Shown here piece after piece: positions 19,303 to 29,543 of a DNA stretch of 64,000 nt (positions within the stretch are counted from its first letter, which is position 1; each line of letters starts with the position of its first letter). The translations under genes and the position numbers were made by a program. Source of the stretch: Exilibacterium tricleocarpae (lineage in GTDB: Bacteria; Pseudomonadota; Gammaproteobacteria; Pseudomonadales; Cellvibrionaceae). Under the pieces are notes generated by a model. That model was given only the letters and a program-made list of their open reading frames with translations, was not told where the DNA came from and searched no databases. Location: assembly GCF_007004655.1 (NCBI RefSeq), contig NZ_ML660092.1, positions 230,546 through 294,545 of the forward strand. Direction: 5' to 3'.

Positions 19303-20386
19303 TGGTGACGCCAAGCGGGTATTGATCATGGCCGGCGGCACCGGCGGCCATGTGTTCCCGGCGCTGGCGGTGGCGGCGGTGCTGCGCGCCCGCGGCTGGC
19401 AGGTCGACTGGCTCGGCACGCGGCGCGGTATCGAGGCGCAGTTGGTGCCGCAGGCGGGCATCGATCTGCATTACATCGCCGTGGCGGGATTGCGCGGCAA
19501 AGGTGCGCGGGCCTGGTTGCAGGCCCCGTGGCGGTTGTTGCGGGCGCTGGGGCAGGCACTGGCCATCGTGCGGCGGGTGCGGCCGCACGTGGTGCTCGGG
19601 CTCGGCGGTTTTGCGTCGGGGCCGGGCGGTGTGGCGGCTCGACTATTGGGGAAACCACTGGTGATTCACGAGCAAAACGCGGTGGCGGGAACCACCAATA
19701 AAATACTGGCGCGTATCGCCAGTCGCACGTTGCAGGCCTTTCCCGGCAGCCTGCCTCGCGGCGTGGTCACGGGCAATCCGGTTCGCGGCGAGATCGCCGC
19801 GCTGGCGCCGCCGCAACAGCGTTACGATGCCCGCGCTGATAACGGTGCCGGCGGCAACCTGCTGGTGCTGGGCGGCAGCCTGGGAGCGCTGGCGATCAAC
19901 GATCTGGTGCCGGCGGCAGTGAACTTATTGGCGCCGGCGGCGCGGCCGCATATCCGCCACCAGACCGGCGCCAGGCATTTGCAGCAGACCAAGGCCCGCT
20001 ATCGGGAGTTGGCAGTGGAGGCAGATATCGAACCTTTTATCGACGATATGGCGGCGGCCCTGGCCTGGGCGGATCTGGTGATCGCGCGGGCCGGCGCTCT
20101 GACAGTGGCGGAACTGACGGCGGCCGGGGTGGCGGCGGTGCTGGTTCCTTTTCCGTTTGCCATCGACGATCACCAGACCAAAAACGCCGAGTGGCTGGCA
20201 CAGCAGGGCGCCGCGGTTGTCAAACCGCAACACGAGTTGGACGCCAGCTCCCTGAGCCTGTTGTTGCAGGAGTTGACGGGCGATCGGCCGCGTTTGAAAA
20301 ACATGGCGGTGCGGGCGCGCGACCTGGCGCTGCCAGAGGCCGCCAACCAGGTGGCCGACGTTTGCGGGGAGGTGGCCAATGGCTAA
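19292..20386 (+). CDS. murG: UDP-GlcNAc:lipid I transferase MurG
   Basis: 364 residues (E. coli 355). It converts lipid I to lipid II on the inner face of the membrane. [16 protein letters not shown] near 12-27 is the N-terminal glycine loop, [11 protein letters not shown] and [12 protein letters not shown] follow, and the C-terminal half has a UDP-GlcNAc-binding GGSLGA. The start is GTG 19292, inside the end of ftsW with AGGTAGG upstream; no in-frame ATG gives the full N-terminus. It overlaps murC by eight bases. Confidence 0.96.
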   Translation: MQADGDAKRVLIMAGGTGGHVFPALAVAAVLRARGWQVDWLGTRRGIEAQLVPQAGIDLHYIAVAGLRGKGARAWLQAPWRLLRALGQALAIVRRVRPHVVLGLGGFASGPGGVAARLLGKPLVIHEQNAVAGTTNKILARIASRTLQAFPGSLPRGVVTGNPVRGEIAALAPPQQRYDARADNGAGGNLLVLGGSLGALAINDLVPAAVNLLAPAARPHIRHQTGARHLQQTKARYRELAVEADIEPFIDDMAAALAWADLVIARAGALTVAELTAAGVAAVLVPFPFAIDDHQTKNAEWLAQQGAAVVKPQHELDASSLSLLLQELTGDRPRLKNMAVRARDLALPEAANQVADVCGEVANG

Positions 20387-21800
20387 ATCGAGAATTATTG
20401 AAATACCGGAGATGCGCCGTATTCGCCGCATTCACTTTATCGGCATCGGCGGTGCGGGCATGAGCGGTATTGCCGAGGTGCTGTTGAACCAGGGTTATGA
20501 AATTTCGGGCTCGGACTTGAAAGAAAGCGGCACCACGCGGCAATTGAGCGACAAGGGAGCGACTATTTTTATCGGTCACCACGACCGCAACGTGGTCGGT
20601 GCCGATGTGATTGTCAACTCCAGTGCCGTCACTGAGACCAACCCCGAGATGAAAGGCGCGCGCCGCCTGCGTATTCCGGTGGTGCGGCGCGCCGAAATGC
20701 TGGCCGAGTTGATGCGCTACCGGCACGGCATAGCGGTGGCGGGCACCCACGGCAAAACCACCACCACCAGTTTGATTGCGTCGGTGCTGGCGGCCGGCGA
20801 CCGCGACCCCACGTTTGTGATCGGCGGCCTGCTCAACAGCGCCGGCAGTCACGCGCAACTCGGCGGCAGCCGCTACCTGGTGGCCGAGGCGGATGAAAGC
20901 GATGCGTCGTTTTTGCATCTGCAGCCGATGGTGGCGGTGGTGACCAATATCGATGCCGATCATATGGACACCTACGAGGGCGACTTCTCGCGGTTGAAAA
21001 AAACCTTCGTCGAGTTTCTCCACAACTTGCCGTTTTACGGACTGGCGGTGGTGTGTGGCGATGATCCGGTGGTACAGGAAATCATTCCGCAGATTTCCCG
21101 CCCGGTGCTGACTTACGGTTTTGGCGAGAGCTGCGACTTTCGCGCCTACGAGGTGCGCCAGGAAGGTATGTGCAGCCGTTTTAAAGTGGCGTGCCCGGAT
21201 GGCCGCAAGCCCCTGGACCTCAGCATCAATATGCCCGGGCTGCACAATGTCCTCAACGCCACTGCCACCGTGGCAGTGGCTGTCGACGAGGGCGTAGCCG
21301 ACAGTGCCGTGCAAACCGGACTGGCAAATTTTCAAGGCGTCGGGCGACGGTTTCAGGTTTACGGGGAATTTCCCGTGGCCGGTGGCGGCGCCATGCTGGT
21401 GGACGATTACGGTCACCATCCGCGCGAGGTAGAGGCGACCATTCAGGCGGTGCGGCGCGGCTGGCCCGAGCGGCGCCTGTTGATGGTTTACCAGCCGCAC
21501 CGTTATACCCGCACCCGCGACCTGTATGAGGATTTCGTCGAGGTGCTCTCCGGTGTCGACGCGCTGGTGCTGCTGGAAGTGTACAGCGCCGGCGAAACGC
21601 CGATACCCGGTGCCGACAGCCGCCACCTGTGCCGCAGCATCCGCAACCGGGGGCAGGTCGATCCCATCTTTGTCGAGGGTATCGACGGCGTGCCCGAAGT
21701 CATCAAGGATATTGTCGAGCCGGGCGATATCGTGATTACCCAGGGCGCCGGCAATGTGGGATTGCTGGCGACGGAGCTGGCAAAACGGAAACTGGCTTGA
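20379..21800 (+). CDS. murC: UDP-MurNAc:L-Ala ligase MurC
   Basis: 473 residues (E. coli 491). It adds the first L-alanine to UDP-MurNAc. The start motif [18 protein letters not shown] (near 17-34), ATP loop [11 protein letters not shown] near 126-136 and [10 protein letters not shown] near 340-349 are all MurC signatures. Translation is probably coupled to murG, since the start lies within the end of that gene. Confidence 0.97.
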   Translation: MAKSRIIEIPEMRRIRRIHFIGIGGAGMSGIAEVLLNQGYEISGSDLKESGTTRQLSDKGATIFIGHHDRNVVGADVIVNSSAVTETNPEMKGARRLRIPVVRRAEMLAELMRYRHGIAVAGTHGKTTTTSLIASVLAAGDRDPTFVIGGLLNSAGSHAQLGGSRYLVAEADESDASFLHLQPMVAVVTNIDADHMDTYEGDFSRLKKTFVEFLHNLPFYGLAVVCGDDPVVQEIIPQISRPVLTYGFGESCDFRAYEVRQEGMCSRFKVACPDGRKPLDLSINMPGLHNVLNATATVAVAVDEGVADSAVQTGLANFQGVGRRFQVYGEFPVAGGGAMLVDDYGHHPREVEATIQAVRRGWPERRLLMVYQPHRYTRTRDLYEDFVEVLSGVDALVLLEVYSAGETPIPGADSRHLCRSIRNRGQVDPIFVEGIDGVPEVIKDIVEPGDIVITQGAGNVGLLATELAKRKLA

Positions 21801-21893
21801 AGGGGGTCGGCATAGCGCATGTAGTAGAAATGTGTTGTGTGAAGGCTTGTAGAAAAAACGGTGTGGTAACGATATGCAAATGAGAGCGCGTTT

Positions 21894-22865
21894 ATGACTG
21901 CGACAGTGACAGCGCCGGCGAGCGATGCCCTGAAGCAACAGTTGGGGCGTGTCGGTGTGCTCTACGGCGGCGCCTCGGCCGAGCGCGAGGTGTCCCTGCA
22001 AAGCGGGCAGGCGGTTATCAATGCACTGCGCGCAAGCGCTGTCGAGGTGATTGGCATCGACACCCAAAGCCAGGTGATCGAGCAACTGCGGGAAATACAG
22101 CCGGATCGTGTCTTTATCGCCCTGCACGGGGCCGGCGGCGAAGACGGCCGCATTCAGGCGCTGCTGGAATTTCTCGATATACCGTTTACCGGTAGCGGTG
22201 TGCAGGCCTCGGCACTGGCGATGGACAAGCTGCGCTGCAAACAGCTTTGGCGCGGGATCGGTTTACCGACGCCGGATTTTATGGTGTTGAACGAGCACGG
22301 CAACTGGCAGCAGGTGCTGGCGCAACTGGGCGGTGAGGTCATGGTAAAACCCTCCTGTGAGGGCTCGAGCATCGGTATGGCAAAAGTCGACAGCGCCGCG
22401 CAACTGCAACAGGCCTACGCCGAGGCGCGGCCGTTCGATCGCAGCGTGTTTGCCGAGCGGGTCGTCAAAGGGGCCGAGTACACGGTGTCGATTGTCGGCC
22501 GCCAGGTGTTGCCGGCGATCAGGCTGGAAACCGACAACCGGTTTTACGACTACGAGGCCAAGTACCTGGCGGACGATACCCGTTACTTCTGCCCCTGCGG
22601 GCTGGCCGCCGACAAAGAACAAGCGCTGGCGGAAATTGCCCTGGAGGCATTTGACAGCCTCGGTTGCGAGGGGTGGGGCCGGGTGGACTTTATGGCCGAC
22701 AGCGAGGACAACTTTTACCTGTTAGAGGTCAACACCGTGCCCGGTCTCACCAGCCACAGCCTGGTCCCCATGGCTGCCCAGGCGCGAGGTATCTCATTTG
22801 AACAACTGGTGCTCACCATTGTGGCGGACACCTTGAAGGAGCCGGCGGCGAGCCGACCGATGTGA
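21894..22865 (+). CDS. ddl: D-alanine-D-alanine ligase
   Basis: 323 residues (E. coli DdlB 306), with about 15 extra residues at the N-terminus. It makes the D-Ala-D-Ala dipeptide used by MurF. VLYGGASAEREVSLQSG near 22-38, FIALHGAGGEDGRIQ and the ATP-grasp segments VKPSCEGSSIGM and LEVNTVPGLTSHS are present. Its place between murC and ftsQ matches ddlB of E. coli. A 93-bp spacer lies before it; ftsQ starts one base after its stop. Confidence 0.96.
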   Translation: MTATVTAPASDALKQQLGRVGVLYGGASAEREVSLQSGQAVINALRASAVEVIGIDTQSQVIEQLREIQPDRVFIALHGAGGEDGRIQALLEFLDIPFTGSGVQASALAMDKLRCKQLWRGIGLPTPDFMVLNEHGNWQQVLAQLGGEVMVKPSCEGSSIGMAKVDSAAQLQQAYAEARPFDRSVFAERVVKGAEYTVSIVGRQVLPAIRLETDNRFYDYEAKYLADDTRYFCPCGLAADKEQALAEIALEAFDSLGCEGWGRVDFMADSEDNFYLLEVNTVPGLTSHSLVPMAAQARGISFEQLVLTIVADTLKEPAASRPM

Positions 22866-22866
22866 A

Positions 22867-23667
22867 ATGAAAGCGAAGCGAATACAGGATACGCAAAAAA
22901 ACCGCCGCGCCCAGGGCGCCAGTCGCCGCGCCGCGCCGCGGCGGCGACTGCCGCTGCGGTGGCTGGCCTGGCTGGCGGCGGCCGGCTGTGTAGTCGCCGC
23001 GGCGGTGCTCGGGCTGCCGCGCTGGGCGGCACTGCCCGACACCATTGATCGGCCGGTGGCGAGTATTGCCGTGCAGGGCGAGTTTTTACTGGTCTCGAAA
23101 GAGCGGGTCATGGCGTTGTTGGAGCCCCTGGTCGACCAGACATTTCTGCAACTGGACCTGGCGGCGATAAAGACCGAAGTAGAAAAGGCACCGTTTATCG
23201 ACCGGGCGATACTGGGACGTCGCTGGCCCGACCAACTGGTGGTGACCATCGTCGAGCAACAGCCGATCGCCCGCTGGGGCCGCAGCGGTTTTTTGAACCA
23301 GCGCGGGCAGATCGTCGCCACCCCGGAGCTCGACAATCTGCAGGGTCTGCCGTTGTTGTCCGGCAACCGGGCGCAGTCGGAACAGGTGATGTTGATCTAC
23401 CAGGGCATTGCAAAACTATTGCGGCCCTATGGGCTCAGCGTGATGGAGCTGCGCAGCGATCCGGTACATTCGGTCGAGTTGGTATTGAGCAATGACCTGA
23501 GGCTGGTGGTGGGGCGCGACCAGATCATGAAAAAGATGCAGCGTTTTCTGGCGGTTTACACCGATGATTTACAGGCAAAAGTCGACAGCGTCGCGTCGAT
23601 AGATTTGCGTTACAACAATGGCGTCGCAGTGAAGTGGCGGGAGGGCGCCTTGGCGTCAGCCCGGTGA
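22867..23667 (+). CDS. ftsQ: Cell division protein FtsQ
   Basis: 266 residues (E. coli 276). A very basic cytoplasmic tail (1-33) leads into one membrane helix about 34-56, then a POTRA domain starting at VASIAVQGEFLLVS and the FtsQ/DivIB beta domain with DRAILGRRWPDQLVVTIVEQ-type sequence. FtsQ holds FtsB and FtsL in the divisome. The start is one base after the ddl stop. Confidence 0.95.
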   Translation: MKAKRIQDTQKNRRAQGASRRAAPRRRLPLRWLAWLAAAGCVVAAAVLGLPRWAALPDTIDRPVASIAVQGEFLLVSKERVMALLEPLVDQTFLQLDLAAIKTEVEKAPFIDRAILGRRWPDQLVVTIVEQQPIARWGRSGFLNQRGQIVATPELDNLQGLPLLSGNRAQSEQVMLIYQGIAKLLRPYGLSVMELRSDPVHSVELVLSNDLRLVVGRDQIMKKMQRFLAVYTDDLQAKVDSVASIDLRYNNGVAVKWREGALASAR

Positions 23668-23738
23668 AAGGGAGCACGGGCCTTATGTGTTGCGAATCGA
23701 TCGGTGAAACGATCGCCCATAATAACGAGGTTAACTGA

Positions 23739-24974
23739 ATGGCAGGTTCAAGCGATAACAGACTCATTGTCGGCTTGGATATCGGCACGTCTAAGGTAGT
23801 GGCGATTGTCGGCGAAGTGGCGGCGGAAGGGCAGCTCGAGATCGTCGGCATAGGCTCGCACCGCTCTACCGGCCTGAAAAAAGGCGTGGTGGTCAATATC
23901 GAGTCCACCGTGCAGTCGATCCAGCGGGCGGTGGAGGAGGCGGAGTTGATGGCCGGCTGCCAGATACACTCGGTGTACGCCGGTATCGCCGGCAGCCATA
24001 TTCGCAGCCTCAACTCCCACGGCATAGTGGCGATCAAAGACCGCGAGGTGTTTGCCCAGGACCTGGATCGGGTTATCGATGCCGCGCAGGCGGTGGCGAT
24101 CCCGGCGGACCAGAAAATTCTGCATATCCTGCCGCAGGAATACCTGATCGACGAACAGGAGGGGGTGAAGGAGCCGCTCGGTATGTCCGGCGTGCGGCTC
24201 GAAGCCAAGGTGCACCTGGTGACCTGCGCGGTCAATGCCGCGCAGAATATCGAGAAGTGTATCCGCCGCTGCGGCCTGGAGGTCGAAGACGTTATTTTGG
24301 AACAACTCGCCTCCAGCTACTCGGTGCTGACTGAAGACGAAAAAGAATTGGGCGTCTGCCTGGTGGATATCGGCGGCGGCACCACCGATATCGCCATTTT
24401 TACCGAGGGCGCGATTCGGCACACAGGCGTGATTCCCATCGCCGGCGACCAGGTCACCAACGATATCGCCATGGCGCTGCGCACGCCCACGCCCCACGCC
24501 GAGGAGATAAAAATCCGCTACGCCTGTGCGCTGGCGAAGCTGACCGGCGTCGACGAAACCATCAAGGTGCCGAGCGTCGGCGACCGCCCGCCGCGGGACC
24601 TGTCGCGCCAGGCGCTGGCGGAGGTGGTGGAGCCGCGCTACGACGAATTGTTCACGCTGGTGCAGGCGGAACTGCGCCGCAGCGGTTTTGAAGACCTGAT
24701 TGCCGCCGGCGTGGTATTGACCGGCGGTACCTCGAAAATGGAGGGCGTGGTGGAACTGGCGGAGGAAATTTTTCATATGCCGGTGCGGCTCGGCGTGCCC
24801 CAGGGCGTGCGCGGTTTAAAGGATATCGTCAACAACCCGATTTACTCCACCGGGGTCGGCTTGTTGCAGTACGGCATGGGACAGCAGAGCGATCCGCGTG
24901 CTACCCAGTACAGTAGAGACAACAAAAACTCCTGGTGGGACAAGGTGAAAGCCTGGTTTCAGGGCAGTTTTTAG
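23739..24974 (+). CDS. ftsA: Cell division protein FtsA
   Basis: 411 residues (E. coli 420). An actin-like ATPase that tethers FtsZ to the membrane and recruits later division proteins. GLDIGTSKVVAIVGE near 12-26 (phosphate 1), VDIGGGTTDIAIF near 209-221 (phosphate 2) and LTGGTSKMEG near 328-337 (adenosine) are the actin-fold signatures. The C-terminus WWDKVKAWFQGSF is the membrane-targeting amphipathic helix. AACGAGGTTAAC precedes the ATG. Confidence 0.97.
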   Translation: MAGSSDNRLIVGLDIGTSKVVAIVGEVAAEGQLEIVGIGSHRSTGLKKGVVVNIESTVQSIQRAVEEAELMAGCQIHSVYAGIAGSHIRSLNSHGIVAIKDREVFAQDLDRVIDAAQAVAIPADQKILHILPQEYLIDEQEGVKEPLGMSGVRLEAKVHLVTCAVNAAQNIEKCIRRCGLEVEDVILEQLASSYSVLTEDEKELGVCLVDIGGGTTDIAIFTEGAIRHTGVIPIAGDQVTNDIAMALRTPTPHAEEIKIRYACALAKLTGVDETIKVPSVGDRPPRDLSRQALAEVVEPRYDELFTLVQAELRRSGFEDLIAAGVVLTGGTSKMEGVVELAEEIFHMPVRLGVPQGVRGLKDIVNNPIYSTGVGLLQYGMGQQSDPRATQYSRDNKNSWWDKVKAWFQGSF

Positions 24975-24997
24975 CAATGGTTTTTAACAGTAGTTTT

Positions 24998-25032
24998 AAA
25001 AACGGTTTTTAACAATGGTTAACCGTTTTTTT
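24998..25032 (+). terminator. Terminator-like hairpin between ftsA and ftsZ
   Basis: A 10-bp stem AAAAACGGTT / AACCGTTTTT (24998-25007, 25021-25030) with a 13-nt loop, followed by continued T's to 25032. It has the form of an intrinsic terminator, though the stem is rather AT-rich. Neighbouring copies of GGTTTTTAACA suggest it arose from a short duplication. It could trim transcription into ftsZ. Confidence 0.55.
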
Positions 25033-25125
25033 ACAGTGTTTAGAAACGTGGCTCGGAAACCCGGTTTCCGAATGGTTTTGATTCTAGTGTGTTATTTCAG
25101 TGTAGGGAGATAGAGGGGAATTACT

Positions 25126-26289
<1,164 letters not shown>

Positions 26290-27257
26290 TGCGCCAGTCG
26301 CGAAATGGCGTCGGGCATCCCTTGGTCGCGCCGATCGCCGTGGAGATTGTGGATGTGATGGCTGAACCGGATGCCGGCGGACCAGAAGCGAGCCCCTGCG
26401 GCGGCGCGCGGCGGGACCTAAGTGTCTGTTTGGGAACTGATATTGGTTTAAAGCGGGCAACTCTGTTAGTATTCGCGGCTTATGCGTCCCGCCTGCCAGA
26501 TAGGAACCGTTCCAAGGCTGTTTTCCACTTGCCGGGCTGTATTGACCAGGCCCAGGGGTAAGTTTGTGTGTCGCTCCAGGCTGTTTGAGAGAATACGGTT
26601 CAAGGTGCCAGGTTTATAAGCTCAAAGTTTATAAACTCGAGGTTTATAAACTCTAGGTTTATAAACTCAAGGGTTACAAGCTCAAGGGTTACAAGCTCAA
26701 GGTTGAGAGAGTGATCGCGCTGCTGGGGTGAACGCCCGGAAGCGCGTTTGTCGGCGCTCCAGACCGCATCGGTCAACCCCTGTGGCGGGGTTGGTGAGCA
26801 CTGAACTGAAGGCCCGAGTTCGGGTTGGTTAACGTCCAGGGCCAGGTTATTTAAGGCAACAGTCTGGCTGGTTAAGTTAACGTTCAGGATTGCTAAGTTA
26901 TAAAGCTCGAGGTATGCGGGCAAAGATTTTTGTCAATAACCTTCGCTGCTTCTTACCAGGGGCTGAAGGGGTTGGTTATTGTGGCGATACTTAGAACGAA
27001 AGGCTGAGATATAGAGCGAAAAAGCTTCGCTATCTACAGCCGAATATTTTTGATGATTGAGACTTAGGGTTTTAATAAATTGATGCTGAGGGCTTGGTTT
27101 AATTGACGCATGGGGACTTATAAAGCTTTGGTTGACGAGGCTTTGTTGATTGGCGCTAAGGTGTTTATTACCGGTGCGCAGGGCTTTTTAATCGACGCCT
27201 AAGGCTATACAAGATTCACGCTTCAGGCTATACAAGTTTAACGCTCAAGGTTGTGTA
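26290..27257. other. ftsZ-lpxC spacer rich in tandem repeats
   Basis: Nearly 1 kb without a convincing gene, unusually long for this junction. It holds a 15-bp tandem array (26610-26699), looser copies of similar CTCAAGG/GGTTTATAA elements around 26890-27180, and a 23-bp repeat leading into the lpxC start (27194-27260). Open frames in it (26286-26561 plus, 26600-26923 minus) are produced by the repeats or lack ribosome sites. Confidence 0.6.
26610..26699 (+). repeat. 15-bp tandem repeat, six units
   Basis: Units of form AGGTTTATAAACTC(a/g/t) and AGGGTTACAAGCTCA start at 26610, 26625, 26640, 26655, 26670 and 26685. The last two units are identical to each other. A partial seventh follows. Because 15 is a multiple of three, the minus strand encodes a spurious LEFIN-type repeat peptide. 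Confidence 0.9.
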
Positions 27258-27260
27258 ATG
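27194..27260 (+). repeat. 23-bp tandem repeat leading into lpxC start
   Basis: Two good copies (27194-27216, 27217-27239) share GGCTATACAAG; a third diverged copy (27240-27260) contains the lpxC ribosome site CAAGG and its ATG. Confidence 0.75.
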
Positions 27261-28169
27261 ATAAAACAACGGACTTTAAAAAATGCAATTCGCGCCACCG
27301 GCGTCGGTTTGCATACCGCGCAAAAAGTTTACCTGACGCTGTTGCCGGCGCCGGCAGATACCGGCATCGTATTCCGGCGCGTCGATCTCTCGCCGGCCGT
27401 GGACATTCCGGCCAAGGCGGAGAATGTCGGTGACACCACCCTTTCCACCACCCTGATGCGGGACAATGTCAAAGTGTCCACCGTCGAGCACCTGCTGTCG
27501 GCCATGGCCGGGCTTGGTATCGACAACGCCATCGTTGAAGTCAGTGCCCCCGAAGTGCCTATTATGGACGGCAGTGCCGGTCCTTTCGTGTTCCTGATCC
27601 AGTCGGCGGGTATCGTCGAACAGGAAGCGCCGAAAAGGTTTATTCGCATCAAAAAGCCGGTTACCGTTGAAATGGGCGACAAGGTGGCAAGCTTCCTGCC
27701 GTTTGACGGATTTAAAGTGTCCTTTTCGATTGAATTCGATCATCCGGTGTTTCGCGATCGTCCCGCCAGGGCCTCGATCGACTTCTCCAGCACTTCGTTT
27801 GTGAAAGAGGTGAGCCGCGCGCGCACCTTCGGTTTCACCCACGAGTTCGAATACCTGCGCTCCAAGGGTCTGGCCAAAGGCGGCAGCCCCGATAACGCTA
27901 TCGTGGTGGATGACTACCGCATTATGAACGAAGACGGTCTGCGCTACGAAGATGAGTTCGTCAAGCACAAGATCCTGGACGCCATCGGCGACCTTTATCT
28001 GTTGGGTAACAGCCTGATCGGCGAATTCAAGGCCCACAAATCCGGCCATGCTTTGAACAATAAGTCCTTGCGCCAGTTGATCGCCGATAAAGACGCCTGG
28101 GAAGTGGTGACGTTCGAGGATGAAACCAAAGCGCCGATATCTTATATGAAGCCTGTGCTGGCGCTGTAA
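27258..28169 (+). CDS. lpxC: UDP-3-O-acyl-GlcNAc deacetylase LpxC
   Basis: 303 residues (E. coli 305). The zinc enzyme for the committed step of lipid A synthesis. Zinc ligands are H78 in TVEHLLSA and H237 and D241 in HKILD; the start [10 protein letters not shown] is typical. It follows ftsZ as in E. coli and Pseudomonas but after an unusually long repeat-filled spacer. The ATG is preceded by CAAGGTTG. Confidence 0.97.
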   Translation: MIKQRTLKNAIRATGVGLHTAQKVYLTLLPAPADTGIVFRRVDLSPAVDIPAKAENVGDTTLSTTLMRDNVKVSTVEHLLSAMAGLGIDNAIVEVSAPEVPIMDGSAGPFVFLIQSAGIVEQEAPKRFIRIKKPVTVEMGDKVASFLPFDGFKVSFSIEFDHPVFRDRPARASIDFSSTSFVKEVSRARTFGFTHEFEYLRSKGLAKGGSPDNAIVVDDYRIMNEDGLRYEDEFVKHKILDAIGDLYLLGNSLIGEFKAHKSGHALNNKSLRQLIADKDAWEVVTFEDETKAPISYMKPVLAL

Positions 28170-28503
28170 GAAACGTTGTTTTAAGCGCCGTAATGGCGCC
28201 GCAGCCCGCATTATTCGGGGGCTGCGCAACGGGGCAAGACAAAAGTGTGAAAGGTGACGCAGTCCAGGTTCTGGGTATTTATTGTCGTGTTACCTCAATA
28301 ACTATTGGTAATTCCTTGTTTTCTATGCCATATTTTTACTCCCTGTCTCGTGGATAAGCAGGGATCGGGCCGCCAGTGGGCGGTTTTTTTTGCAGTAAGG
28401 CTTTGAGCAGTACGTAGAAGTAAGACATAAACTGGTACTAACACAGCGGGTGCCGGTAGCGGTTACCCGATAAAAGACTCCAAAATACCGACTCAGACTC
28501 AGT
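28170..28503. other. lpxC-peptidase spacer
   Basis: 334 bp. It holds a T-less hairpin GCAGCCC...GGGCTGC near 28199-28225 and the terminator at 28370-28391. The gene found here in Pseudomonas (a DUF721 protein) is absent. No strong promoter was identified before 28504. Confidence 0.5.
28370..28391 (+). terminator. Rho-independent terminator after lpxC
   Basis: A short GC stem CCGCC / GGCGG with loop AGTG and eight T's directly behind it. It probably ends the ftsZ-lpxC transcript. Confidence 0.8.
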
Positions 28504-29433
28504 ATGAAAGTCATTCTTGTCAGCAAAGGTCACGGGCGTACCCGCAGCTTCAAGCTGGGTGGGTGGACTCGCGCTGTTCTGTCAGTGTGCCTGCTCGGCG
28601 TGCCGGTAGTACTGGGGGGCGTTGCCCACCAGTTGTTGCAAGACGAAGGCAGCGATCTGTTTACCGGTGACTCTACCCGGGCCTGGAACGATGCGCTGGC
28701 CAAACAAAGGCGCGAAGTGGCCGAGACCAAACGCCACGCCGAAGAGCAGTTGGCCGCGCTGACCCTCAGAATGGCCGAATTGCAGGCCCGCCTGGTGCGC
28801 CTCGACGCCCTTGGCGAACGCCTGACCACCATGGCCAAGCTGGATCGGGGTGAATTCGACTTCAGCCAGCCGCCGCCGGTGGGCGGACCGGAAACCGTGG
28901 CACTGGGTGAAGCCTACCAGGCACCGGATTTTCTCGCCGTTATCGGCAGCCTTGCCGACCAGATCGACAACCGCGAGCAGCAATTGGATACCCTCGAAGC
29001 GCTGCTGGCCAAGCGCAAGATTCAAAGTGATATCTTTATTGCCGGGCGCCCGGTGAAGAAGGGCTGGATGTCCTCTCGGTTCGGGCGTCGCACCGATCCC
29101 TTCAACGGCCGCGTAGCCTGGCATAACGGAGTGGATTTCGCCGGTAAGAGAGGCGCAGAGATCATCTCCGTGGCCGCCGGGGTGGTCACCTGGTCCGGCA
29201 AGCGCCACGGTTATGGCCAGATGGTGGAGGTCAATCACGGCAGTGGTTTCTCCACCCGCTACGCCCACAACCAGGACAACCTGGTGGCGGTGGGTGATGT
29301 GGTCAAAAAAGGTCAGGTCATTGCCAAAATGGGTTCCAGCGGCCGCTCCACCGGCCCCCATGTGCATTTTGAAGTCTTTAAACACGGCCGCGCCGTCGAT
29401 CCCGCCAGCTATATTCACCGAACTCACCGTTAA
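28504..29433 (+). CDS. M23-family peptidoglycan endopeptidase
   Basis: A 309-residue membrane-anchored LytM-type zinc peptidase. A basic start, one membrane helix about 23-41, a coiled-coil of some 50 residues (60-110), then the M23 domain. Zinc ligands are H207 and D211 in WHNGVDF and H288 in HVHFEV, with H286 as catalytic partner. All key residues are present, so it is probably active on peptide cross-links rather than a degenerate regulator. Pseudomonas aeruginosa has an M23 gene at the same place between lpxC and secA, where E. coli has secM. Confidence 0.92.
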   Translation: MKVILVSKGHGRTRSFKLGGWTRAVLSVCLLGVPVVLGGVAHQLLQDEGSDLFTGDSTRAWNDALAKQRREVAETKRHAEEQLAALTLRMAELQARLVRLDALGERLTTMAKLDRGEFDFSQPPPVGGPETVALGEAYQAPDFLAVIGSLADQIDNREQQLDTLEALLAKRKIQSDIFIAGRPVKKGWMSSRFGRRTDPFNGRVAWHNGVDFAGKRGAEIISVAAGVVTWSGKRHGYGQMVEVNHGSGFSTRYAHNQDNLVAVGDVVKKGQVIAKMGSSGRSTGPHVHFEVFKHGRAVDPASYIHRTHR

Positions 29434-29543
29434 TCCCGCCTTTGTGCTTGCTTCTGCAGGCGCCTTTCGGTTTACTTGCACCTCGTTTTTCTGACCTGCG
29501 GCGGTGCAGGGTCTATGGTTCTGAACACATAACGGTAACTCAC

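Noticed and set aside
20220-22127. 635-codon minus-strand open frame opposite murC and ddl
   Set aside because: Antisense shadow crossing two well-defined genes and their junction.
26600-26923. Minus-strand frame with LEFIN-type repeats resembling a pentapeptide-repeat protein
   Set aside because: The repeats come from a 15-bp non-coding tandem array whose period happens to be a multiple of three; there is no ribosome site and the rest has no fold signature.
29442-29543. Upstream extension of SecA by 34 residues
   Set aside because: The standard SecA start is at 29544; the extension is unlike any SecA and overlaps the spacer after the M23 gene.
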